Notes under the pieces: generated by a model
What the model was told of the DNA's origin: nothing
Databases searched by the model: none
What the model saw: the letters and a program-made list of their open reading frames with translations, nothing else
From: Drosophila miranda
Taxonomy: Eukaryota > Arthropoda > Insecta > Diptera > Drosophilidae
DNA: 64,000 nucleotides
Reading direction: 5' to 3'
Assembly (NCBI RefSeq): GCF_003369915.1
Contig: NC_046677.1
Location: 22,090,913 to 22,154,912 of the forward strand
Shown here: piece after piece, positions 48,401 through 62,025 of the stretch
How positions within the stretch are numbered: the first letter of the stretch is position 1
Layout of the letters: the number at the start of each line of letters is the position of its first letter
Made by a program: the position numbers and the translations under genes

Positions 48401-49588
48401 TGTTTGTATTGCTTCCGAGATTCAGTGGACTTTGCGAGCACATAGACTGATACGAGTATGCCCAGATCCATTCAGGCTCAGATGATGATCAAGAATATTT
48501 GGGAAGCACGAGATCGATTATACCCTTTTCAGCCCTAAAAGGTAGCAAAACGACAAGACCGAGCCTCAGCACACTTTGGGAGCCTTCGTTTTGTTTGGCT
48601 TCTATCTTGTAGTTTGTTTTGTTTGACAGTTTCTATCTGGAGGGCTATCAGAGTCGTATTCGCAGTGGGAATCGGAGCCGGGTCGGGGCTGGCACTGCGA
48701 GTCCGTTGCAGCCTCAGAGACGAGACGGCTGTCGTTTTGTTTGCTTAATTGTTTGGTTTCTCCTATTGAACGGCCGCCCCCCCCACCAGAGGCAGGGAAA
48801 ACTGCTCGGTTTCCTATAGGTGGGGGCGATATTTTCCATGGAAATAAATTAGCTGATTGAGGATAACCGTAGTTAGTGGGATGTCGAATGCAAATGTGAG
48901 AGGGTGCTGTACAAGTGAATTATCACCTCGTTTTTCAGGCCCTGTCCCTGTCCTGTCCTGTCCTGTCCAAGTGATATCTCCATCTTGTTTGGGGGCTAAT
49001 GGGTATCCGTGGATAATGATCCTACTACCATATTGATTTGGCTTTAATCATGCACTATATTATTATTTTTAGCTTCTTTTAAGCTCCTCACGAATCTCGT
49101 ACCATCTGTAATTATTGACCGGAGCCGTGCTTTAATATCGCCAGCAAATCAGATCACTTCATAATGATAATAATCACTCAACCTGCTACACATTAAAGAG
49201 TATCAGTTCGTCAGATCAAAGAGCAGGCAATTCGCTCTCTTAGCTTGTGGCGCTCTCTTAGGCCAGAGCGTGCCAACGCAAATTCATTCATATCGAGCAC
49301 AAAAAGGTGTATTTAATCAAAAGGTAAGGTCTTCCCGCTCTTCAAGTCACATGCCACTCGATCTCTCTCCCTCTCTTTGTGCATCGGTTGCTCTCGTGGG
49401 GGCCACCCTCACCCTTTCTTCTATACAGTCTGCTCGCACGCTAAAAGAATCGCCACTTGTCGTTCGGCTCCCACTGCACCAAGAGAGAGAGCGCAAGCAA
49501 GAGAGCACGAGTGGGAAGCGAGAGAGAGAGAGAGAGAGCGAGCACGAGCCGCCGCACGATGGGCTCCATCGGCGCAGACCGATTGATC
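45440..49588. other. Intergenic or regulatory region, no coding exon seen
   Basis: This is C/T-rich and G-rich repetitive sequence. G-rich runs occur at 46228-46262 and 47640-47663, GTGCA repeats at 47618-47640, GTCGGTCG repeats at 48205-48246 and TCCTG repeats at 48942-48968. CGCTCTCTTAG(G)C occurs twice at 49234-49263. GAGA tracts at 49482-49540 lie just upstream of the inferred promoter at 49589. Confidence 0.5.
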
Positions 49589-50158
49589 AGTTTTCTGCTG
49601 CATTCAGCTTTCAGCCGGTTGGGTTAGTGATTTTTCCAACGCTCCCGAGTGCGGTTCGGTGTAACGGAAGCGAGAGCCTTTTGTGGAGAGCCAGAGGAGA
49701 TTTTTCGTCCGATGCGAGCGAAGACGAAGACGGAGACGAACAAACAAATAAACAATAATCGCAATAATAAACGTAACTCAAACAATTAATCAAAACGCGA
49801 CGATCAATGAAACACACACACACAACGAAAAAATGTTTATTTAATTGGTATACGGCTATAAAAAAATACTTACAACAACAGCAACAGAGAGAAAAAAGTG
49901 CCAGTGAATGAGATTGTACTTAATTTTTACGTACAAAATACTAGCTGTAAATGTGTGTATGGCATGCCTGTGTGTGCGCGTGTAACAGTGCCAGTGAGTG
50001 TGTGCGTGCATGTGCGTGTGTTTGTGTGTGCGGCTTTATCAATTGCTCCACATAAAAGTTTTCATTGAAGTGTTTGACGACAACACACAACCAACCCCAA
50101 ATAGCTAGCCAGCCAGCCAGCGAGAGCGTACGCGAAGGAGGAGAATCAGCTTAAAACG
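49589..50158 (+). other. Probable non-coding first exon A (paused-type promoter)
   Basis: GATCAGTTTT gives an initiator (TCAGTT, +1 at about 49589) with GGTTGG near +29 as a DPE-like match. GAGA repeats (49521-49540) lie about 60 bp upstream. The following 570 nt are A- and CA-rich, as is typical of long fly 5' UTRs, and end at AAAACG|GTAATTAAG (donor at 50159). No TATA box and no coding frame. A GAGA plus Inr/DPE promoter is characteristic of developmental genes with paused polymerase. The coding exons must lie beyond the window. I recall the transcription factor gene abrupt from this neighbourhood of 2L, but nothing here proves it. Confidence 0.5.
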
Positions 50159-53100
50159 GTAATTAAGACAAACAACATACTCTACTCCGTACTCTTCTTG
50201 ATTCGGCCATAAGCAAATGATTCAGCAAATAGTTCGATGAACAACTGTAAATTTTGATTGAGCTACAACTACAATTACAATTAGGAAAACTACAACTACA
50301 ATTTGCGGGTGACGAAAGCTGCGTCAACGCATGCTTGCAATTAGTGTAACTGTTTATGGGGTGGCTGTTTGCTGTCGCCGTCGCTGTCGCTGCCGACGCA
50401 CTCCGTCTGCCAAAGTAGCACGCGCAGGAGGGGACGACGCTTCTCTCTCTCTCTGCTTACCGCTCTTTGAGTACAGTGAAAGCTCGCTTGAACGGTAATC
50501 AATCACCCTCAGATCTCGGTCTAAGCCAATTCTTTCCTACCTTTGAACACTATATAAAGTCTTTTTGTCCTCGAGGAGGTCCCACTGTAGTTTGCCAAAG
50601 TATTATTTGCCATTTTGTCGCTTTCATTAATTGGCTACCTGTCTCTCCTCGGCTGTTGTTGTTGTTGTTGTTGTGGTTGCCTCTCTTTAAAACGGTAAGT
50701 GTAAATCGAACACTCTCTTTGCTTACACCTTCCTTTCTCTCCCTCTCTCTCTTTCTCTGCAGATATAGCCCTGTCTCTGTTTGTCACACACACTTGTTGC
50801 CTGCTCATTGTTTTTACAGTTTTTAAGTGGCGCTCATATCCGGCGTTTGCTTTTGCTTGCTTTTGGGCCTGATAAGCGCACTTACCTTCACCGCACACCC
50901 AAACACACACACACTCGCACGATGTACAGCTCGCCCGCTCACTCCTTTCCCCATCTTCGCGCTCCACTCTTTGTTGTTGCGGTTACGTCTCCTCTTGCCG
51001 TTATTGTTACAGTTGCTGCATGTGTGCAACAGAGTGAGAGAGAGAGACTACCTGCAGTCTACCTGCATTTTATTTGCATTTCGCATTTTTGATTGAAACT
51101 TTGTTGTTGTTTTTTCCCCGTCTATATCCCTCCTTCCTCTTTTCCACCAAATTGCTGGCCTTGCCGTTTTTTTTTCGTACATTCTAAACTTACATTTTGT
51201 GATTCAGTGTTCTATAATGCCCAACTGTTTTCGGATCATGGCTCATTGGGTTATTCAAGGTTTTGGCCTATTTGGATCGCCCAAAACTTTCTGTACCCCT
51301 TTATCGATCACATTTTGGGAGGTTTACCCATTAAGGGGTAGAGGGGTTAGGATTATACTATGGTTGGGTATTGAGGTTTTGCAATGAGTGTATAAAACAT
51401 GTGACAAATAAATTTGACAGATTTATTGTGAAATAGATGATCTTAAAGGGTACGCTTTGTACTTTCTATATGATCTTACATATTTTAAATCTATTAAAAT
51501 CTCAAGGGCGGAAAAAGGGGGAACCCATAGGTCCGTAAACACACTTGAACTACGAGTACACCTGATAGTACCCTAAAGTTCATAGGTTGCTGTAGATTTG
51601 GTATCTGCTCAATAAGTCTACTATCGGGACTATCGTGGAAGTAAAATATAGACAGATCCTAGAGATCCTCAAAAGAGATCTTTAAATTGAGGAACAGTTT
51701 TACTTAAATTACAAGTTAAACCCCTTAAAATATTTATAGAACCCAATACAAAATGTATTATACAATTCCTTACTGATCTCAGTCAATATTCGAAGGTTCT
51801 CACTCGTTATGCGATTGTTGTTAGCTCATAGATCCCATATATACTAGCGACAGAGCGCACCGGAGCCCATCTGTTAATCAGCGAATCTCAGTGCATCAGA
51901 CATCAGTATTTTCCCCTGCTGCCTGTTGCTGCCCGTTGCCTGTGCCTCTAGCCTGTGCCTCTGGCCTGTTGCATTGTGATGTATCAAAGTTCAGAATGTG
52001 AGCAAAAAAAGCACATTTCGGTTTTGCGTTTAATTAAAGTTCAGCACCTCGTCGCCTCAACTCAACCCACTCTCGACTAAAATCACGACATTTTCGATCA
52101 TTAACACACAAGCACACACACATGCACATAAGCACGCTCTCACACGCTAGAGATCGAGTGTGTGGGCGCCCAGATCGGCACTCAATCATCTATGGGGGGG
52201 CAGTGGAGGGCCGTGGCTGTGTGGCAGACAAAGTGGATGCTGCGAGTACGAATATATGATTTCACGAGGCGGCTCAAATCAAACAGAAACGGTTCGAGGC
52301 TGCTGCGGTCAGTGATTAACCTTAAGGTTCAGTCGATCTTTGATCTGTCAAAAGATCAAATTATAAGCAAAAAAAATCAGATACAGAGAGACGGAGAGAC
52401 AGAAAGACAGAGAGAGAGACCATAACAAAATGCGATCGATCGTTTCAATTATGATCCCAGTGATCAGTGAGATCTTCCCCCTCAAAAAACAACTAAAAAA
52501 CGAAAACGTTGACAAAATATGTTATGAGGAGGACAAGCACAGCGAGCGAGTACATAAAGTAAACTTCTTTGCTTTTCGGAGGATCGGATCGTACCGGACC
52601 GCTTGGGGATCGGTTATTGCGGCGCAAGTTCATGTGACAAAAATGTGTCACAGTCAGCAAACAAAAAAGCCCCCAAGAAAAACAGAAGAAACGGGGGATA
52701 AAACAGAGTCGCGGCGATCGGTTTACTCAATTCCCAAACTCATCTCAAAGAAGGGGAAACTTCAGTGGAGTGATCTTCAGAAAAGGCAAAAAAAGGGACA
52801 CCAGCACGTATCGAATTTTACATACCCTTTGGTAAGACATCAAAAACGCAGAATGTCTATAAAATTGGTGCCCCAATCTAGTTTGAAATACATCTCATTA
52901 AGTAATCTTCAAGTCGTTCCTTCGATACTACCACTTCCATATACCCATTAAACGCCCTCAATGCCCTCAAAGTGATCGTCACTTGATTTTTATTATTATT
53001 ATTATTATTTTTCTTCTCCTCTTTTGCTGGTGGGGCAGAACGGGTTATGGATGAAGTTACTCTGGAGCTCTGTGTAGCTGTTCGGGTTCGTTTGTCTTCG

Positions 53101-53610
53101 TCAAATATTTACTTTAGAGTCCGCTAATGACATGAAACCGGCCGGGCAGAAGGAGCAGGGGCCAGAATTATGATGTGAGTTGCAGGAAATTGTTGAACTT
53201 GTTATTATTAGCATTTATGTATATTCTTTATATTTTGTACGATGCTCGTACGATATGGTGCTCTATCAAGTGACAAGAGAGCGTCCGTCCGTTTGTGAGG
53301 TAAGCATTTACATACATATATGTCGCCTGATTATATGATGATGATATCTGATAGCTCCAGCCCAGCCCAGCCATGGCTCCCCTGCCATCTGCTTGTTTGG
53401 GAAATTTTTCAATGAACTTGCAAATTCCATTCACAAAAACTGCCGTTGGAAGTTTGGCTCAAACGGAAGTCGAGACGGGTACTGGGACTGGCCAGAAAGG
53501 TCAGAAAGATGTTACAGAAATTATGATTTTCGATTGCAAGAGAATATATCATGGAATATTCTTTGTAAATTTCACGAAAGAGCCTTTGATTCTCGTTCTT
53601 TCGGTGTACA

Positions 53611-53890
53611 AATGTCCCCCAAGTGAACGGCTACAATATGATATGATATTTTACAAGATTTAAAGAGATATGCTACTGTTCCCCTGCTCCACTGGAACAC
53701 ATTTATTCAATGGTCCACGAATCACTCTACAAAGTTCCCCTAAACGAACGGATACTATACTTTGCAAGCGTTAAAGAGATGTTCTACTAGGAGAATTCCT
53801 GTTTCGCTTGATACTCGTTGATCTGTGGTAAAAAATGTCCCCTAGGTGAACGGCTACATTCATTTTACAACCGGTAAAGAGATGGATACA
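53611..53890 (+). repeat. Diverged tandem repeat, three copies of a ~60 bp core
   Basis: Copies lie at 53611-53677, 53731-53790 and 53831-53890. Each contains TGTCCCCTAAGTGAACGGCTA (or a close variant such as GTTCCCCTAAACGAACGGAT), then a TTTTACAA-like word, then TTAAAGAGATG. Spacing between copies is 120 and 100 bp. The copies are far from identical, so the array is old, yet the order of sub-motifs is kept. Confidence 0.8.
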
Positions 53891-56800
53891 TAAATATGCA
53901 TAATATCTGGAATATGTTATGCTCTCTCTTTCCCACAATCTGGTTCAACATTGACGTCTGTCTGGGTTCTCTAGTCGCATAAATTAACTGGCGATATGCT
54001 CTAGCATTAAGAACCGTATTAGATTTAATGTTTCTAATATTTTTGATAAATATTTTCGTTTGTGTCGCTTTTGTTGTTGTTTATTTAAAGTGTGGATCTT
54101 TTTTATGGTTTATAGCCAAAACGTGTTAGTCCCTGCATATATTGTTTTTTTTCTTACATTTTGTTTTCGTTGTTTTTTTTCTGTTAATATAAATATTTAT
54201 ATGCATTGAATGGATCAAGCTATAGGCTATGGTTTTTGTTATGGCTTTAATCCACTTTTTGGTTTGGTTTTGGGCCTAGGTCTAGATTAAGCGTGCGTTC
54301 GTCTAGGTAGGTCAAGAGGTTGAAGATCGTTTGAGATAAGTGGCGGTGGAACTGTTAAAATATACAGTCTCTTCGAACTTGGCTTGAAAGGTTTTTGTAG
54401 ATTATCTGGGGAACTTTTTAGAAACTGGAATATTATGCAATGAAAAGGTCTTCTCAAGAATATGACCGTCATTGCGTATAGTTTTTACTGATTTTAATAT
54501 TCTGATCTAACAGATACAATAATTAGAAAAACTATAGAAGTTCTTTGTTAAACGATGATGATCGAAGGTGTGAATTAATGATTGATTAAAAGATGTATGC
54601 TATTTCATTCTATGAATCCCAGCTTAAGAAATAAAATTAAAATTTACTGGAAAAGAAGTGTCCTTTATAGAAGAGCCAGATATGGTTTCCTCAAAATGTT
54701 TAAAAAAATAAAACGTGATCCGTTCTTACAGCCAAATTCAAGAAAACAATTTCCAGTGGCAGTATCCCGCACTCTCCTTCTCTCCGTCGCCTTTCTCTTC
54801 CAGAGTTGCTTAGCAGTAAAGGGCGGGTTTTTAAGTTTGGCACGTGCTCAAAAAGGGCCCACCACTCCGTCACAGGCGTCACGGCTAGCCACCAAGCGAG
54901 ACTCATCATGAATGAGCTCTTTTTTTAGGTTCTTTTTATTGATTTTTAATTAATGAAAATGAAATAAATTAAGTTATTTAAATGGCTTTTAAGGCCCACG
55001 AAGCTCGCTTTAAATAATAGAGTGCCTCTAGAACAGAAGCAAACTGACGTCTTTTCAAGAAACCTTTACAAGAATATATGTAAATATGCATACCGCTTCA
55101 GATCTTCAGATCATCTTCAAAATATGTATCTACAAAAACGATCTTGCAATCTTTTCTGCTCTCTGTAATTATCTTAAAAGTATTTCCTTTACAATTTGAA
55201 AGCTGATTATTTGTTACGAGGACTCTGCAACACGCAAAGCTGTCAGTCATGACCATAAGCACTCCAGTCATCTGCTTCCGCCTCGTTCGCTTTTGACCTG
55301 CATTTGCAGGTGTCACTTTTCGAGTACAGTTGCCACACGACCTGACCCCTCAAGCCGGCCCCAAAACGATCTTTGTCGTCTTGTCGGCCGGCCACTTCTT
55401 GGCGTAAAGTTTTTGTTTTGTTTTCTGTCGTTGTCCCCAGCGACAGGCTGCACTGAAACTGGTGCAAAACGAGAAGAAAACATAAAAAAGACTGAACTCA
55501 ACACGCGCTCTGGCTGCAGAGGCTGGGACTGGGGCTGGGGCTGACGCTGAAGCTGGGGGCTGCCCACACGCCTCGACATCGACTTGACTCCAGCTTTGGG
55601 TCGGGTCCCAGTCTCGGCCCCAGTCCGTGTCCCTGTTCTCCGTCTATCCAAAAAGAGTCTGCAGTCAGTCTGTCGTCTGACAGAGAGTTGAGTTGTAGTT
55701 TGGTTAACAAAAAAAAATGCAACACAAAAAAAAAACAGAAAAGATAAATGCATATTCGCAGGCCGGTACTCGTACAGTGCGTTGCAAAGCAGTAACTTTA
55801 GGATAAATCGAAAATGAATTCCAATTTTACCGAGTTTTTTAGGGAGTAAAGGCTGAAATACAATTTTTACCTCAGAGACTTACAATTTGGTAGAATTCTA
55901 TCGAAAGGCAGAGTTCTTTTGGAATTTTCAACACTGTTGAAAAAAGTTGTAATATCTGAATATTACTCTCAAAAATCGTACTACATATGATGATTGTATT
56001 TTTCCCTTCTAGTATTGTAATAGTTCTATTTTTTTATGAATTAAAAACCCAAATATTTGAATTATAATTAATTTTGTAACCATTTTAAAAAGTTTTCCAA
56101 CTTTGCGTATATTTTCTTTTGCTGATTTTGTCATCATTAGCTGATACAAAAAATAGTTTTTTTTTAAACTAAATAAATATCTAGAAAAATTTGATCATAT
56201 TAAAATATAAATCTTAATATTTTATTGGGGCGAGAGGTACTGAGAAGTATCGAATTTTTCGATAAAAAAATAGCTTCTATTTCCATTTTTTATTTAATTT
56301 ATAGAAACAAACTATTTTTATTCAGAAACAAGTATTATTTTGAATTTTTATTTAAAAACTTTGAAACATGAGTTACAATAAAAATACAAAAATTGTTTTG
56401 ATTTTATAATATGTATTACGAAAATTATAGACATTTACACAGACATTACCCGAATCCCCGATAAGAATACCAGAATCCCATACGATATAGTATCGAATGG
56501 TCTCCTCCATTCGATTCATTCGAAATGTCAGAATATTTCCGTTCGTTTATTGAAAATTCAATGTGTAGATAAATGGCAATAGCTCTCTAGCTTGCCAGCC
56601 AGTCTTACAGCTGCGAAACGCACTGTTCTGAGTGTGTGTGCGGATATGTCCTAGCAATTGGCAGACTCCTAAGCAAAGATTCGTGTGAGCAGCGTGTGCC
56701 GTAGCCGTCCATCCACAAACGAGGTATATAGAGTACGAGTATCTATATCCACACGAGTATATGCACATGAGATACCCCCACACACACACACACTCACACA

Positions 56801-59800
56801 CACTCACACATCGGCAGTGCCTACTAAAAGTATATTCAGATCAGTTCAAACTCTCGACTGAAGTGAACTCTCGAGGCGCGCAATATGTCGCTGTCATTTT
56901 GGGGACATGTTTGCATGTGGATGTGGTTGTGGATGTATCTTTGTATCTGTGTCTGTGTATCTGGGGGAAGTGCGAGTACCAGTATCTGTGTGAGGGCAAA
57001 CGGGCGTTCGGTTTTTGAGGTCTGGGCATCGGTCGATGTCGGTGTCGATCGGTCGTACGGTCGCTTGGCATTAGCATTTTCAGTGTTGTTTTATTTTTAG
57101 ATGCGCGCAAAAAAAAGTCCAACAAATATCCAACAAAAGCAACAAAAATTTGCAAGTGTATCTGAATGTGTCTGCCTCGATGTTGCTTGGAGGTGACTGA
57201 CGGACAGAGGACTGAGCGAAAGACAGACTGACAGACGGACGATCTGACGTTATTTTTGACAGTGTGACAAACGGCTCTGAGAGAGTGCCCCCAACGACAG
57301 TTTGCACCACATTTATTATGTGGCAGATTGGAGGGCCAGAAGAGAAATGGAGACAGCCACAGGGAGCTCACTTGACAGAGAGAAGAGAGATTCTATCTAG
57401 GGAAAGAGACAGGTCATATGGCGACCCTTGGGGATGAAATACAGAATTTTGAGCATTGGGATCAAATGGAAAAGGAATATCATTTTGTTATTGATCCTAA
57501 AAGTAAAGGAACTAAGAAAATTGTATATATTTCAAGATAAATATAACCGGAGATGCATCTACAAGTAATTCAAGTTTGAAAAAGTATCTTGATGATAAAA
57601 AAGACATAAGGATGGATTTTAAAATATTTGTAATGAAATATCTATCAGTATTCCCATAGATTTTTAATGTTAGAATGGTCTCCCCTATTCTTGCCAAAAG
57701 TCTAGTGAAATATACAGTTTGGGTGAGAGTATATCTGGAGATAATACATATATCAGATTTTCTTTATGTTCTGTTCTAAAAATGCTCTGATCTCCACTTC
57801 CTCAATGTGGAAGATAAGATTAAAGAAGTCTTCTTAGAAATCATGAAAGATCATTATCAGAAAATTTAAAATAGGAAAGTCCCACTTCATAGTTCCATTT
57901 TTCAGCGATTTTGAAGCCATAAAAATGTAATAGAAATGGGGTTTTCTGAAGGACAAAGCCTCAAAATTAACCTAAAAGATGACGTCAGAGATTTGTGTAA
58001 ATTCAAAAATACTTTTATTAAATATCTTCTTCCACCTCTTGGGTTCTGCTCTTCAGGTCGACCCCCTCGTTAATTAAAACCTTTATCAAACGAAAGCAGA
58101 AGAGCATAAATGCTAAGCCACACTGTGAGAGGTTAAGAGCGTGTTATCCCCTGACGTGGACTGTGGGATGTTGAATCTTTCGGATCTCTCGGATCTTTTG
58201 GTTTGTTGGATCGTTGTTGTTGACGCGTGTTTGGCAAACGATTCAATTGCTACGAGTATGAACTGTCGAACTGTCTTTCCGTTTTGCAGGCAGCAGAAAA
58301 GCGGCATCTCTTGCCATCTCTTTCAAGCCTTTTCTTTGGTTTCTTACGATTTTTGCCAACATTGAAGATCGACCCACACACAGGCCCAAACACTGAGGGA
58401 GACATGGGGCCCATACTTCAACACACCTTGACTTGCCCCTCATCAGCCGGCCTGGCGGCATTCTGTGGCATATACTCACTCGTACTCCGCATACGTAGTA
58501 TCTACCTCGTTGTCAACTTTTGTCGTTGTTGCTGCTGTTGTTTTTCTGGCTGCGCCTCACCTCTCACCTTGCCACGGGGTCTCTGCGCTCTCCTCAACGA
58601 TCTGTCGCCTGCTCTTCGGTTAGTCTTTTTTTTTTGATTCATTGATGTACTGCGTGGATGTCGTACGTTTTAGGTAGAGATATTCATGCATATATGTATG
58701 GTATGGGATCTGAGAATATATAGCCTACACCCCTGGCAAAATATTCATTTCATGTTGAGATGATTTGCGGTTGAATCTCTTGTGTGTGGGGTTCCAAAAA
58801 AAAATATACATAATTTAATATGAATTTTTAAACAATTTAATGCAATGGAAAACCCATAAATTGGGGTTTTATTAATGGAAGAAAGGTTTTTAAATCAATA
58901 AGGACAAAAACGGGAAACCTCTTAGGGCTGAATGAATAAAAGGTCACAGTCGACCGCTGTTGAAGATTTTAGAAGACCCTCGACCCTATCTATAATCACT
59001 TTCTTGGAAGGACAAATGTTGGAGCCCCAAACTATGTTTTAGTTCCATGGAAGACGACGTTCGCATAAGTGAAAGGATATATTCTTCAAGGGATCAATGC
59101 AAGGTTTTTCCACAAGTAAAATCTAATTTCTCTGCGTGTAGTATCTGTCGGATATGTAGATACATATCTCTTCAGTTTTTACCTATTTATCTAACCAAAA
59201 GATTGCTGTCATTTGACTTTTTGCCCGGCCAACAGGCACGGCACACACACAAACCCAGATAGATGTTCATATAGATATATGTACATATCTATATATGAAA
59301 AGCAAAAATGTATCTCACAGATACCCGAACACACACACACTCGTACGTTCGCCAGGCTGCCTTTTGTTCTTCTCTGCAGTTCGGAGAATTGTTTTTGTGC
59401 TTTTTTTTTTTTTTGCAAAAGATCACAGACCTTCTGACCTCTCTCTCTCTCGCTGAGCGCCCTGCAAGCACAACAACAACAAAAGGCAGACAGACCTGAG
59501 GTTGGGGCTCTGCCTGAGATACAGATACCGAAGTACTACAATATATGCATGTCCCCTTTGCCCCTGGCATCTCTCCCCCCGTTCCCCGTCCGCCGTCTCC
59601 CGTCCGCCGTTCCTGCCGACATCGGTCGCAAGAGTTCTAAAAATATTTCGCCGCCAACTCAGGTCGCCGTCGACGTTGCCGTCGCATCGGTCGTCGGTCG
59701 TTGGTCGTCGGTCGTTGGTCGTCGTCGCCGCCGATCCCGTCATGGCCCGGTCGCCTCTGTTTCGCCTTTTTGGTCTCGTTTTGGGTTAAGTGTGCGGATC

Positions 59801-59828
59801 TCTCATCTGTGCCTGTAGCCTGAAGACT

Positions 59829-59853
59829 CTATATATATATATATATATATATT
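59829..59853. repeat. (AT)n microsatellite
   Basis: An uninterrupted TA run of about 12 units. Confidence 0.95.
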
Positions 59854-61570
59854 TATATACTTGTACCGTATATATTGTATATAAAACAAGTAAGAGTGAT
59901 TAAAGTTGAGGTATTACGACTATGCGGGTACTTAATAATCGGATTTATCTAGTGTAAAAGGAGGTAGGAAGTGGGCTTCGATACGTTAAGGAATTTCAGA
60001 GTAAGAACTATCCAAATCGAGAGAAATTAGCGATTACTTTAAAGGAGAGTTTGGTATGCAGTATTTTTCCATATTTTGACTTTAATGCTTAACCTTCTTT
60101 TGGTATTTTTTTAGTAGAGCTTAAGGATTAAATGTGTTTGGGAATTACCATAATATCGTCTTAATATTGTTGTATCCAAAGATCTTTGAGTGTGAAAAAA
60201 TTATTGATCTTAAAACTAGATCATTTTGTAAATAATCTTCATTTGATATCATTCCACTAAGATCTCCGGACTCTTGAGAGATAATCAAATATCTTAAAAC
60301 AAGTCCTGAGGTTGGGAGTCGTGGCCCACGTATCTAGTCCTCAGTTTCTACGAAATAGATTCTTTAAATCTTATAAAATACATTCGGAGGTCTTTCCACC
60401 TTCCACCTAGTGAGAAATATTCTAGCTATTTCCATACAGCCCCGTCCGTTAGATCCCTTACTTTTTCTTACATACTAGATTCTTGTAGTGCCTCTTCCAT
60501 AGCTCTTCAAGAGTCTAACATACGCTTGGTACTCCACGATCAAGGGGTATCCAATATACACGTATATATATTTATTTTTCTTATACTTTTTATTTGACGT
60601 CTGCTGTCTGCTGTTTTCTGAGTTCTGTTGATCTAAAGGTTGTTCAGGTCGTCTCCCCGTCCATTTGGAGCCACTCAACGATTTCGATTTTCCACTGAAA
60701 ATACACACAAATGTCATGCGATAAGGATAATGCACAGATTTCTTCATTGGAATATTATGGCATTATATGGTAAATGAATATGCAGATGGTTTACGCGATC
60801 CATCGATGGAGTGGGGTTACGGTTCTATCGAACAACAACTGGACAAACACCTAGAAAAAATACATGTGGGGGAAAGTGCAATGCAACACTGGACAAATAA
60901 CGGAACACAACTGCAAACTGCAATATGTCTGGTGCTGCTGCTGCCACTGGCTCTGCCACTGTGCCGCTGCTCCTGCCCCTACACCCCTACCCCTTCCCCT
61001 TCCCCTACACTGCTGTTTCTGTTGATTGACGAGTGACGAGGCCAAAGTATCAAATGGCCAGGCGACGGACGCAGCGACGGCACAGATATGCGTCTGCTGC
61101 GTCTCTCTCTATCGCCCTCTCTCTGCCGCCTATCCACAAATACAGTTATAGTTACGCCTACACTTTGTTATCCGTCAGACGGCTCTGCTCTCTATCCCTC
61201 TCCTTCCATCATTCTAATACTCTACCTCTATCTGTCTTCCTCTCTCGCTCTCTCTCTCTCTTTGCTCCTCTTCCTAAAGTTGTAGAGCAGTTGTTGTTTT
61301 TGTCGGTGCTGTGTTGTTACCGTTTTTATCGCCGCTGCGTTTCTCTCTCACATTCCGTCATGGCCGCCCATTCTCATTGCCACTTGAACTCTGACCAGCT
61401 GACCTTCAGTGAACCCTTTTTTGCACTCTGAGCATATGGACTGCAGTTCACATGAAGAGAACAGAATAGAAGAGAGAAAGATACCAGAAGAATCCAAAGA
61501 GTGAGAGAGTAGAGTACAGTGTGGTCTTCGGAAAGGAGATATGTAATTAAAAATCCACCTGTCTCAGTTG

Positions 61571-61864
61571 TCAGCTTTTACTGTACTGATAAAGCACTGT
61601 CTGCTCTCTTGTGTACGCTCTCTTAAGCTTTACCGCACTGATAACTGAGACTCTCTTAAGCCTAGAACATTCATTCAACAACATTATACACATGAGAGCA
61701 TTTACTGTTCCTCTCTTAAGCTCTGCCAAAAAGCCAAGAGCTCCGAATTGAATGGATAACAGAAATGGTTACAACAAATCAAAATTAAATGTAGGAAAAA
61801 CTACCCAAATGATGAGCCACCTGCCTCTTGTGTGAGCATTTACTGATCGCTCTCTCTCTTAAGC
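61571..61864. repeat. Cluster of CTCTCTTAAGC modules
   Basis: The 11-mer CTCTCTTAAGC occurs four times without mismatch at 61618, 61651, 61711 and 61854. It is interleaved with GCATTTACTG (61698 and 61836) and AGCTTTTACTGTACTGAT (61573). The cluster ends about 160 bp upstream of an inferred promoter. Confidence 0.85.
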
Positions 61865-62025
61865 TTCGGCTCTCTTTGATATCAGCCACAGCTGACTGTC
61901 TCACCTCACAAGGTGTCCGACTCTCTCTCACTCTCTTTGGCCTGCACGTGTGTTCTTCCTCTTGTTCGTTTTGTTGTTTTTTCTTATTGGACGAGGGCTC
62001 GTTCTTATTGGGTCTCCGTTCGTTC

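Larger units (their letters stand above)
50159..62025 (+). other. Probable large 5' intron, no coding exon seen
   Basis: Nearly 12 kb lies between two inferred first exons. Open frames such as 52430-52951 lack splice or domain support. A possible further promoter is CATATATAC at about 51837, upstream of TGTTAATCAG. Notable contents are the three-copy repeat at 53611-53890, the GTCGGTCG tracts (57027-57062, 59684-59730), an AT run (59829-59853) and the repeat modules at 61571-61864. Confidence 0.4.

Noticed and set aside
49270-49758. 162-codon + strand frame over GAGA repeats
   Set aside because: It crosses the inferred promoter and the repeated GAGA tract (ERERERE-type translation), and there is no conserved content.
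52430-52951. 173-codon + strand open frame
   Set aside because: Lys/Ser-rich composition follows A-rich DNA; no homologous domain, promoter or splice sites were seen.
59502-59818. Arg/Val-rich open frames in two + strand frames
   Set aside because: They come from the GTCGGTCG repeat tract; several frames are open at once.
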